From Clostridiales bacterium (GTDB lineage Bacteria > Bacillota > Clostridia > Oscillospirales > Oscillospiraceae): a stretch of DNA of 6,091 nucleotides. The stretch spans positions 1-6,091 of the forward strand of contig DQIA01000109.1 of the NCBI GenBank assembly GCA_003525905.1, in the 5' to 3' direction. Both the position numbers and the translations under genes were made by a program. Shown piece after piece: positions 1 to 5,943 of the stretch; the first letter of the stretch is position 1, and every line of letters starts with the position of its first letter. The notes beneath the pieces were generated by a model. It searched no databases and was not told the origin of the DNA. It worked only from the letters and a program-made list of their open reading frames with translations.

Positions 1-62
1 GGGAATCTCGTGCAGGCAGCTGCGTTTTCGCCGGGGCCATCTTGTTATCTGGCCGGGTACTG

Positions 63-244
63 CGAGATTGCCACGGCCCCTTTGGGGCCTCGCAATGACA
101 CGTCAGGGCAGCGCAGCAATGGGAACGGTGCGGCGCACCGCATCGGCGGTACTACTGCCGCTTCGCGGACGGGCCTGGCTGTCCCCGCCCCTACAGGGCC
201 AGTACGGATTTAACGGCGGTTGGTACAAATCGGCAATGCCTTCC
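63..244 (+). repeat. Intergenic palindromic repeat, unit 1 (182 bp)
   Basis: First complete copy of a unit that recurs at 421 and 603. It opens with module A (63-107), an imperfect inverted repeat in which ATTGC pairs with GCAAT around an inner GGCCCC-TTT-GGGGCC hairpin. Next comes a short GGTGC/GCACC hairpin, and then module B (about 171-195), a GC-rich stem followed by CTACAGGG. By my count it differs from unit 3 at 8 of 182 positions, mostly in the module B stem, which is degraded here. No coding signal was found. The features fit a repetitive extragenic palindrome family. Its transposase or function cannot be seen from this window. Confidence 0.85.
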
Positions 245-420
245 CGAGATTGCCACGGCCCCTTTGGGGCCTCGCAATGACACGTCAGGCGGGTACTGTG
301 GTGCACCAGCGCCCTCCAGCGGTTTAATACCCCTTTGCAAGGCGCTCAATGAGCGCCGCTACAGACGCAATCGGTCGGTGCGTTTTTATCGGCACCTTGT
401 ACGAACTGGAAGTGCCTTCC
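245..420 (+). repeat. Intergenic palindromic repeat, unit 2 (mosaic copy, 176 bp)
   Basis: Module A (245-289) is identical to the other copies, but 290 to about 400 is unrelated in sequence to units 1, 3 and 4. Where module B is expected there is a different perfect stem, GGCGCTCA-A-TGAGCGCC at 341-357, followed by GCTACAG in the same relative place as the CCTACAG of the other units. The end (about 397-420) again resembles the shared junction, with TGCCTTCC just before the next module A. The structure is kept while the sequence is replaced, which suggests a mosaic or an older variant of the family. Confidence 0.75.
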
Positions 421-602
421 CGAGATTGCCACGGCCCCTTTGGGGCCTCGCAATGACACGTCAGGGCAGCGCAGCAATGGGAACGGTGCGGCGCACCGCA
501 TCGGCGGTACTACTGCCGCTTCGCGGACGGGCGGGGCATGCTCCGCCCCTACAGGGCCAGTACGGATTGAACGGCGGTTGGTACAAATCGGCAGTGCCTT
601 CC
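421..602 (+). repeat. Intergenic palindromic repeat, unit 3 (182 bp)
   Basis: Complete copy of the same length as unit 1, so both end at the same junction before the next module A. Module A is at 421-465. The module B palindrome is at 529-548, GGGCGGGG then CATGC then TCCGCCC, with one base spoiling perfect symmetry. Several short open frames run through this unit and its neighbours and give the same peptide again and again. They are a by-product of the repeat, not genes. Confidence 0.85.
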
Positions 603-759
603 CGAGATTGCCACGGCCCCTTTGGGGCCTCGCAATGACACGTCAGGGCAGCGCAGCAATGGGAACGGTGCGGCGCACCGAATCGGCGGTACTACTGCCG
701 CTTCGCGGACGGGCGGGGCATGCCCCGCCCCTACAGGGCCAGTGCGGATTGAACGACGG
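603..759 (+). repeat. Intergenic palindromic repeat, unit 4 (3'-truncated, about 157 bp)
   Basis: Matches unit 3 with about 4 differences until near 759, then diverges. Module A is at 603-647. Module B at 711-730 is a perfect 20-bp palindrome, GGGCGGGGCATGCCCCGCCC, followed by CTACAGGGCC. The last ~25 bp of the unit (the GGTACAAATCGG to GCCTTCC junction) are missing, which marks this as the end of the array. Confidence 0.85.
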
Positions 760-772
760 CCGGCGTATGATC

Positions 773-807
773 CATTCTTCATTCTTCAGTATTCATTATT
801 CATTATT
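773..807. repeat. Tandem heptamer repeat, 5 x 7 bp
   Basis: Five heptamers in exact register: CATTCTT, CATTCTT, CAGTATT, CATTATT, CATTATT. The tract is AT-rich inside a GC-rich window and joins the end of the repeat array to the hairpin at 812-832. No coding role is apparent. Copy number could vary by slippage. Confidence 0.8.
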
Positions 808-811
808 TCAT

Positions 812-832
812 CCATCCCCCTGCGGGGGATGG
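812..832. other. GC-rich hairpin (9-bp stem, 3-nt loop)
   Basis: CCATCCCCC pairs perfectly with GGGGGATGG around a TGC loop. Neither strand has a run of T after the stem, so it is not a typical intrinsic terminator. It could be the last element of the repeat cluster, a structure marking the 3' end of an upstream transcript, or a boundary between the repeats and the operon's control region. Confidence 0.6.
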
Positions 833-899
833 CAAACCATATGACAAAACGTCCGGAAATTCCCTGCCTTTCGTGCAAATTTCCCCAGAGCCGCCGGAT

Positions 900-912
900 T
901 TGTCATTGACAA
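900..912. promoter_or_regulatory. Perfect 13-bp inverted repeat over the -35 box, candidate operator
   Basis: TTGTCA-T-TGACAA is a perfect 6-1-6 inverted repeat centred on base 906. Its right arm contains most of the TTGACA -35 hexamer (906-911), so a protein bound here would block RNA polymerase. The half-site TGTCA resembles half of the site of the CO sensor CooA, but that site has a 6-bp spacer, so I do not assign a regulator. No regulator gene is visible in the window. Confidence 0.35.
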
Positions 913-934
913 CAGGGGCTTTTATTGATAAAAT
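906..934 (+). promoter_or_regulatory. Sigma-70-type promoter of the cooS-cooC-acsB operon
   Basis: The -35 box TTGACA (906-911) matches consensus. The spacer is 17 bp and the -10 box TAAAAT (929-934) matches 5 of 6. A TG dinucleotide at 926-927 gives an extended -10 element. Transcription would start near 941, leaving a leader of about 108 nt before cooS. It is the only good promoter I found between the repeats and cooS. Confidence 0.72.
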
Positions 935-946
935 CATATCGGAAAA

Positions 947-1001
947 CAAGGGCGCAGTATGCCCCTTGCAGCAGGCTCGTCAGCCTGCAAAAAATCTTTT
1001 T
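947..1001 (+). promoter_or_regulatory. Structured 5' leader of cooS: two hairpins and a T-rich stretch
   Basis: CAAGGG (947-952) can pair with CCCTTG (963-968). Immediately after, GCAGGCT (971-977) pairs perfectly with AGCCTGC (982-988) around a CGTC loop. The second stem is followed by AAAAAATCTTTTTG. The T run begins about 8 nt after the stem, so it is an imperfect intrinsic terminator. Leader attenuation is possible but unproven. I see no known riboswitch consensus. Confidence 0.35.
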
Positions 1002-1034
1002 GTGACCCACGATCCCAACACCCGAGATCAATAC

Positions 1035-1040
1035 AGGAGG
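1035..1040 (+). promoter_or_regulatory. Ribosome binding site of cooS
   Basis: AGGAGG lies 8 nt before the ATG at 1049. This decides the start: an in-frame ATG at 959 would add 30 residues but has no comparable site and falls inside the leader hairpins. Confidence 0.9.
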
Positions 1041-1048
1041 ACTACCCA

Positions 1049-2950
1049 ATGGATCAAGAACGCTTCGTTACCATAGAGGAGATGGAGGCCGCCACCGCTT
1101 CCCTGCTGGAAAACGGCAAGAAGGTCGGCGCCGACAGCTGGCAGCAGCGCGTCAAGAATCAGACGCCGCACTGCGGCTTCGGTGAGGCCGGCACCTGCTG
1201 CCGCATCTGCGCTATGGGCCCCTGCCGTATCACGCCGAAGAGCCCGCGCGGCATCTGCGGCTGCGACGTGCACGGCATCGTCGGCAGAAACTTCCTGAAG
1301 TTCACCGCCGGCGGCTCTGCCACCCACTCTGATCATGGCCGTGAGATCATGCACACCCTGCATCAGACGAAGGAAGGCGGCAACTATCAGGTCAAGGACC
1401 CCGAGAAGCTCATCCGCATCGCGCATGAGTGGGGCGTCGAGACCGAAGGCAAGGATATCTATGAGCTGGCGCACGAGATGGCCGAGATCGGCCTGATGGA
1501 ATACGGCAAGCCCTTCGGCGTGCAGCGCTTCCTGAAGCGCGCTCCGGAGCACACGCAGGAGCTGTGGCACAAGGCGGAGATCGAGCCGCGCGCCATTGAC
1601 CGTGAGGTCGCGACCGCTCTGCACATGACCCATATGGGCTGCTCCTCCCTGCCCGAAGCCCTGATCCGTCAGGCCCTCCGCAGCGGCCTGTCCGACGGCT
1701 GGGGCGGCTCCATGATGGGCACCGAGTTCTCCGACGTCATGTTCGGCACGCCGAAGCCCGTGGACACCACGGCCAACATCGGCGTAATGGAGAAGGATAT
1801 GGTCAATATCGTCGTCCACGGCCACGATCCTTCCCTGTCCGAGATGATCGTTTACTATGCCAATGATCCCGAAATGATCGCGCTTGCCAAGAGCGTCGGC
1901 GCGAAGGGCATCAACATCTGCGGCGTCTGCTGCACCGCAAACGAGGTCGCCATGCGCCACGGCATCCCGATGGCCGGCAACTTCCTGACGCAGGAGAACG
2001 TTGTCCTTACGGGCGCATGCGAAGCCATCGTCGTCGATGTGCAGTGCATCTTCCCGGCCCTCGGCCCGCTCTCGAAGTGCTTCCATACGAAGTTCGTCAC
2101 CACCTCCCCCATCGCCCGCATGCCGGACTCCGAGTTCATCCGCTTCTCCGCCGACAACGCCGGTGAGAACGCCAAGTCCATTGTGAAGATGGCCGTTGAG
2201 AACTTCACGAACCGCAAGACCGATCTGGTCAACATTCCGAACCAGGTCTCCCACGCCCGCGTCGGCTATTCCCTCGAAGCCATCGTTAAGGTCCTCGACG
2301 GCGTTGCCAACAGCCAGGTCGACACCTTCGGCACCACGAAGCCCCTGCTCGAGTGCGTCACCTCCGGCGTTCTCCGCGGCGCTGTCGCCATGGTCGGCTG
2401 CAACAATCCGAAGGTCCGCCCCGACTATGCCCACATCGAGCTCATGAAGAAGCTCATCGCCAACGATATCATCCTCATCGTCTCCGGCTGCTCCGCGCAG
2501 GCTGCCGCCAAGGCCGGCCTCATGGACCCGGTGCACGCCAAGGAGCTCTGCGGTGCCGGCCTGAAGCGCGTGTGCGAGCTGGCCAACATCCCGCCCGTGC
2601 TGCACATGGGTTCCTGCGTTGATATCTCCCGTATGATGATCCTGGCCTCCGAGCTGTCGAAGGACTCCGGCCTGAACATCTCCCAGCTTCCCGTCGTGGG
2701 CTGCGCCCCGGAGTGGATGAGCGAGAAGGCCGTCTCCATCGGCAACTACGTCGTGGCCACCGGCATCGACACCTTCCTCGGCGTTGACCCGTACGTCAAG
2801 GGCTCCAGCGAGATCTGCGAGCTGCTGACCGGCGAGCACGGCGTGAAGGATTGGGTCGAGGCCAACTACACCGTGGAAACTGACATCGAGAAGCTCGGCG
2901 ATCTCATGATCGAGCGCATCGAGCAGAAGCGCGCTGCGCTGGGCATCTGA
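1049..2950 (+). CDS. cooS: Anaerobic Ni-dependent carbon monoxide dehydrogenase catalytic subunit
   Basis: Catalyses reversible CO2 + 2H+ + 2e- = CO + H2O in the cytoplasm. Beside acsB it is expected to make the CO used for acetyl-CoA synthesis (it is called acsA in that role). The protein has 633 residues, normal for the family. Visible ligands are C42 and C50 for the D-cluster shared between subunits, C51, C54, C59 and C70 for the B-cluster, and H259, C295, C333, C451, C481 and C523 for the Ni-Fe-S C-cluster. These were aligned from memory to Carboxydothermus CODH-II. The likely catalytic K560 (APEWMSEK), D216 and H93 are also present. Of the histidine track, H93, H96 and H102 are kept, and position 99 is Glu. 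The start is set by AGGAGG at 1035. It is the first gene of the operon, 2 bp before cooC. It has no TTA, CTA or TCA codons, which suggests high expression. The family call is secure; membership of the ACS-linked type rests on its neighbour acsB. Confidence 0.98.
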   Translation: MDQERFVTIEEMEAATASLLENGKKVGADSWQQRVKNQTPHCGFGEAGTCCRICAMGPCRITPKSPRGICGCDVHGIVGRNFLKFTAGGSATHSDHGREIMHTLHQTKEGGNYQVKDPEKLIRIAHEWGVETEGKDIYELAHEMAEIGLMEYGKPFGVQRFLKRAPEHTQELWHKAEIEPRAIDREVATALHMTHMGCSSLPEALIRQALRSGLSDGWGGSMMGTEFSDVMFGTPKPVDTTANIGVMEKDMVNIVVHGHDPSLSEMIVYYANDPEMIALAKSVGAKGINICGVCCTANEVAMRHGIPMAGNFLTQENVVLTGACEAIVVDVQCIFPALGPLSKCFHTKFVTTSPIARMPDSEFIRFSADNAGENAKSIVKMAVENFTNRKTDLVNIPNQVSHARVGYSLEAIVKVLDGVANSQVDTFGTTKPLLECVTSGVLRGAVAMVGCNNPKVRPDYAHIELMKKLIANDIILIVSGCSAQAAAKAGLMDPVHAKELCGAGLKRVCELANIPPVLHMGSCVDISRMMILASELSKDSGLNISQLPVVGCAPEWMSEKAVSIGNYVVATGIDTFLGVDPYVKGSSEICELLTGEHGVKDWVEANYTVETDIEKLGDLMIERIEQKRAALGI

Positions 2951-2952
2951 GT

Positions 2953-3723
2953 ATGAAGCTCGCGATCACCGGCAAGGGCGGCGTCGGCAAAACGACGCTC
3001 GCCTCCACGCTGGCGCGGCTTTACGCCGACGAGGGCCGCCCCGTGCTGGCTGCGGACGTCGATCCGGACGCCAACCTGGGCCTTGCGCTTGGCATGAGCC
3101 AGGAGGAGGTCGATTCCATCGTCCCCATCTCCAAAATGCGCACGCTCGTCGAGGAGCGCACCGGCGCGAACGAGGCCAATAAATTCTTCAAGCTCAACCC
3201 CTACGTCTCCGATATCCCCGAGAAATACGCCCACGAGGTCAACGGCGTGAAGCTGCTTGTCATGGGCACGGTCGACGTCGGCGGCAGCGGCTGCGTGTGC
3301 CCGGAGCATGTGATGCTCAAGGCCCTGCTCAGCGCGCTGACCTACCGCAAGGACGACGTCGTGATCATGGATATGGAGGCAGGGCTGGAGCACCTTGGCC
3401 GCGGCACGGCAGCCAACATGGACCAGTTCCTCGTTGTGGTGGAGCCGGGCGCACGCAGCGTCCAGACCTACGGAAACGTCAAGCGTCTTGCCGCCGATCT
3501 CGGCGTGAAGCGCGTGCGCGTCGTGGCCAACAAGGTGCGCGACGAGCGCGACGAGGCGTATGTCCGCAGCGTCATCCCCGCAGAGGACTTCCTCGGCTGC
3601 ATCCACTACAATCCGGAGATCATGGACGCTGACCGCAACGGAAAGTCCCCGTACGATTTCAGCCGCACGGCTATGGAAGAGATTCGGAACATCAAGGCCA
3701 TCCTGGATCGGGATGAAAAATAG
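2953..3723 (+). CDS. cooC: CooC-type nickel-insertion ATPase for CODH/ACS maturation
   Basis: A 256-residue P-loop ATPase of the MinD/ParA-like (SIMIBI) class. These proteins dimerise with ATP and help load nickel into the CODH C-cluster; the related AcsF serves the ACS A-cluster. The deviant Walker A motif GKGGVGKTT is at residues 7-15, with signature lysine K8. D35 and D37 lie in the switch I region (AADVDPDAN). C114-V-C116 is the CXC motif that binds metal at the dimer interface in CooC. The Walker B/switch II segment is VVIMDMEAG (136-144), and the base-recognition NK is at 193-194. The ATG follows the cooS stop by 2 bp with no clear Shine-Dalgarno sequence, so translation is probably coupled to cooS. 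The Walker A position rules out a later start. Codon use is less extreme than in its neighbours. Its place between both nickel enzymes leaves open whether it serves CooS, AcsB or both. Confidence 0.95.
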   Translation: MKLAITGKGGVGKTTLASTLARLYADEGRPVLAADVDPDANLGLALGMSQEEVDSIVPISKMRTLVEERTGANEANKFFKLNPYVSDIPEKYAHEVNGVKLLVMGTVDVGGSGCVCPEHVMLKALLSALTYRKDDVVIMDMEAGLEHLGRGTAANMDQFLVVVEPGARSVQTYGNVKRLAADLGVKRVRVVANKVRDERDEAYVRSVIPAEDFLGCIHYNPEIMDADRNGKSPYDFSRTAMEEIRNIKAILDRDEK

Positions 3724-3727
3724 GAGG
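3722..3727 (+). promoter_or_regulatory. Ribosome binding site of acsB
   Basis: AGGAGG overlaps the last two bases of the cooC TAG stop and lies 9 nt before the GTG at 3737. This supports the GTG start over an in-frame ATG at 3713, which would lie inside the end of cooC and upstream of the ribosome site. Confidence 0.88.
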
Positions 3728-3736
3728 AAAATCCCA

Positions 3737-5869
3737 GTGACTTTATTTGAACGTGTATTCGGCGGCAACGATGCCGTTTACGGCCTGACCGAGGCCGCCA
3801 TTGACAATGCCATCGCCCAGTACGGCGAAGGCCAGGCCGTGTCCTTCCCCGACACCGCCTACTCCCTGCCCTGCTACTACGCCGTCACCGGCTCGAAGGT
3901 CGGCACCCTCGGCGAGCTGAAGCAGGCTCTCGGCGTCGTCAAGACGCTCATGACCCGCAATCCCCGCCTGAACGACGCCTTCATGTCCGGCGTAGCCACC
4001 GCACTGTGCGCCGAGTTCATCGAGGTCCTGAAGTACCTCAACGGCGCAGCGCCCTATGAGCTGCCCTGCTACGGCCACCTGTCCGACGCCGTCATTCGTA
4101 ACCTCGGCGTGCCGCTGGTCACGGGCGACATCCCCGGCGTTGCCGTTATCCTCGGCTCCGCTCCCTCTGCCGATGAGGCCGTCGCGCTCGTGAAGAGCTA
4201 CCAGAGTCAGGGCATCCTCATCACCCTCGTGGGCGGCGTCATCGACCAGCTCGAGGAGAAGGGCTACAAGACCGGCGACAATGTCCGCGTCATCCCGCTC
4301 GGCAAGGACGTCACCGCCGTCATCCATGCCGTCTCCGTCGCGCTGCGCGCTGCCCTGATCTTCGGCAACATCACCCCGGGCGATGCAGGCAGCCTGATGA
4401 AGTACACGATGGAGCGCGTTCCCGCGTTCGTCAACGCCTTCAAGCCCCTGGACGACGTCATCGTCGCCTGCGGCGCTGGCGCCATTGCCCTCGGCTTCCC
4501 GGTCGTCACGAACGAGACCGAGAACATCTACCGCGTCCCGAAGAGCCTCATCGTGCAGGAGGACGTCAGCAAGTTCAACGCCACCTCCCTCGAGGCGCGC
4601 GACATCAAGATCAAGATCACCACGATCGACATTCCTGTCTCCTTCGCTTCCGCGTTCGAAGGCGAGATCATCCGCAAGGGCGACATGCAGGTCGAGGTCG
4701 ACGGCTCCCGCAAGGACTGCTTCGAGCTGGTCACCACGAGAGACGCCGCCGAGATCGAGGACCACAAGATCACGATCGACGGCCCCGAGCTCGACGAGAT
4801 CCCCGTCGGCTCCAAGATCTCCCTGTCCTACATCGTCGAGGTCGCGGGCAAGAACATGCAGTCCGACTTCGAGTCCGTTATGGAGCGCAAGATCCACTCC
4901 TTCCTGAACTGCATCGAGGGCGTTATGCACACCGGCCAGCGCGATATGATCCGTATCCGCGTCTCCAAGGCCGACTTTGAGGCGGGCTTCCGCTTCCGCC
5001 ACATCGGCGAGGTCCTCTACGCCAAGATCAAGAGCGAGTTCGACACCGTCGTCGATAAGTGCCAGGTCAGGATCGTCGTGGACGAGGCGAAGAACAAGGA
5101 GCTGCGCGCGATGGCCAACGAGGTCTTCAACCGCCGCGACGACCGCCTGCGCAGCATGACGGACGAGTCCGTGCCCGTGTTCTACACCTGCATCATGTGC
5201 CAGGCCTTCTCCCCGAGCCATGTCTGCATCGTCACCCCGGAGCGCCTCGGCCTCTGCGGCGCCGTTTCCTGGCTGGACGCCAAGGCAACGAACGAGCTCG
5301 ACCCGCAGGGTCCCTGCCAGGTCGTGCCGAAGGAGCACTGCATCGACGAGCGCCTCGGCCGCTACGAGGACGTGGACGAGGCCGTCCAGAAGTACTCGCA
5401 CGGCGCGCTTGAGCACGTCACGCTGTACTCCCTGTTCCAGGATCCGATGACGTCCTGCGGCTGCTTCGAATGCATCTGCGGCGTCGAGCCGGTCAGCATG
5501 GGCGTTGTCATCACGATGCGTGAGTATGCCGGCATGACCCCGCTGGGCATGACGTTCTCCGAGATGGCCTCCATGACGGGCGGCGGCGTGCAGACGCCGG
5601 GCTTTATGGGCCACGGCAAGCACTTCATCGCCTCCAAGAAGTTCATCGCTGCCGAAGGCGGCCTCGGCCGTATCGTCTGGCTGCCGAAGGAGCTCAAGGA
5701 GCAGATGCGCGACAAGCTGAACGAGGCTGCCAAGGAGCTCTACGATGTGGATAACTTCGCCGACATGATCGCCGACGAGACCATCTGCACCGAGGACCCT
5801 GAGGAGCTGCTGAACTACCTGACCGAGGTCGGCCACCCCGTCCTCTCCATGGAACCGTTCGATATGTAA
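3737..5869 (+). CDS. acsB: CO-methylating acetyl-CoA synthase (CODH/ACS alpha subunit)
   Basis: Joins CO, a methyl group from the corrinoid iron-sulfur protein, and CoA into acetyl-CoA, the last step of the Wood-Ljungdahl pathway. The protein has 710 residues with a GTG start, close to the roughly 730 of Moorella AcsB. The N-terminal third (about 1-300) corresponds to the CODH-contacting domain, which archaeal forms lack. The middle and C-terminal domains follow. The A-cluster is complete: C485, C488, C497 and C507 hold the 4Fe-4S cluster (C-X2-C-X8-C-X9-C), and C574-G-C576 binds the distal nickel. C488, C574 and C576 bridge to the proximal nickel. Spacing between the two motifs matches Moorella (67 residues), and F491 matches its active-site Phe512. 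It is the last gene of the operon, 13 bp after cooC and 10 bp before the terminator hairpin. Codon 3 is TTA, the only TTA, CTA or TCA codon in the gene. Confidence 0.98.
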   Translation: MTLFERVFGGNDAVYGLTEAAIDNAIAQYGEGQAVSFPDTAYSLPCYYAVTGSKVGTLGELKQALGVVKTLMTRNPRLNDAFMSGVATALCAEFIEVLKYLNGAAPYELPCYGHLSDAVIRNLGVPLVTGDIPGVAVILGSAPSADEAVALVKSYQSQGILITLVGGVIDQLEEKGYKTGDNVRVIPLGKDVTAVIHAVSVALRAALIFGNITPGDAGSLMKYTMERVPAFVNAFKPLDDVIVACGAGAIALGFPVVTNETENIYRVPKSLIVQEDVSKFNATSLEARDIKIKITTIDIPVSFASAFEGEIIRKGDMQVEVDGSRKDCFELVTTRDAAEIEDHKITIDGPELDEIPVGSKISLSYIVEVAGKNMQSDFESVMERKIHSFLNCIEGVMHTGQRDMIRIRVSKADFEAGFRFRHIGEVLYAKIKSEFDTVVDKCQVRIVVDEAKNKELRAMANEVFNRRDDRLRSMTDESVPVFYTCIMCQAFSPSHVCIVTPERLGLCGAVSWLDAKATNELDPQGPCQVVPKEHCIDERLGRYEDVDEAVQKYSHGALEHVTLYSLFQDPMTSCGCFECICGVEPVSMGVVITMREYAGMTPLGMTFSEMASMTGGGVQTPGFMGHGKHFIASKKFIAAEGGLGRIVWLPKELKEQMRDKLNEAAKELYDVDNFADMIADETICTEDPEELLNYLTEVGHPVLSMEPFDM

Positions 5870-5879
5870 GAGACCCGAT

Positions 5880-5915
5880 CGGGGATGCCGGATTTTCCGG
5901 CATCCCCGGTTTTTT
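5880..5915 (+). terminator. Intrinsic terminator after acsB
   Basis: GGGGATGCCGGA (5881-5892) pairs perfectly with TCCGGCATCCCC (5896-5907) around a TTT loop. The flanking C5880-G5908 pair extends the stem to 13 bp. Six T follow at 5910-5915. It begins 10 bp after the acsB stop and should end the operon here. Confidence 0.94.
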
Positions 5916-5943
5916 GCATTTTGAGGGGCCATCGACGGCACGT

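Noticed and set aside
63..759. CRISPR array
   Set aside because: The repeats are about 180 bp with long near-identical bodies and no short unique spacers of constant length, and no cas gene is present.
812..832. Intrinsic terminator of an upstream gene
   Set aside because: The stem is strong but no T run follows on either strand, and no upstream gene lies in the window.
10..909. Several short open frames in the first 900 bases, including frames of 124, 134 and 95 codons that repeat the same peptide (MGPRNDTSGQR...)
   Set aside because: They lie entirely in the palindromic repeat array, recur with each repeat copy, lack ribosome binding sites and show no protein-like composition.
900..912. 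CooA (CO sensor) binding site
   Set aside because: The half-site TGTCA is similar, but the spacer between the TGTCA and TGACA half-sites is 1 bp rather than 6, so it cannot be called a CooA site.
959..1048. 30-residue N-terminal extension of CooS from an ATG at 959
   Set aside because: There is no ribosome site before 959, the stretch lies in the leader hairpins, and AGGAGG at 1035 correctly spaced from the ATG at 1049 gives the family's normal N-terminus.
1028..2839. Long minus-strand frame (603 codons) opposite cooS
   Set aside because: It is codon-aligned with cooS and stays open only because cooS lacks TTA, CTA and TCA. Its translation is a low-complexity Ala/Gly/Asp/His/Leu-rich shadow.
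3560..3736. Longer acsB starting inside cooC at 3560 or 3713
   Set aside because: The extra residues overlap cooC in another frame. The AGGAGG at 3722-3727 and homology beginning at TLFERVFGG support the GTG at 3737.
2866..3768. Minus-strand frame (300 codons) opposite cooC
   Set aside because: Same codon-register shadow effect. The cooC frame has clear Walker A and CXC motifs, while the reverse has no recognisable domain.
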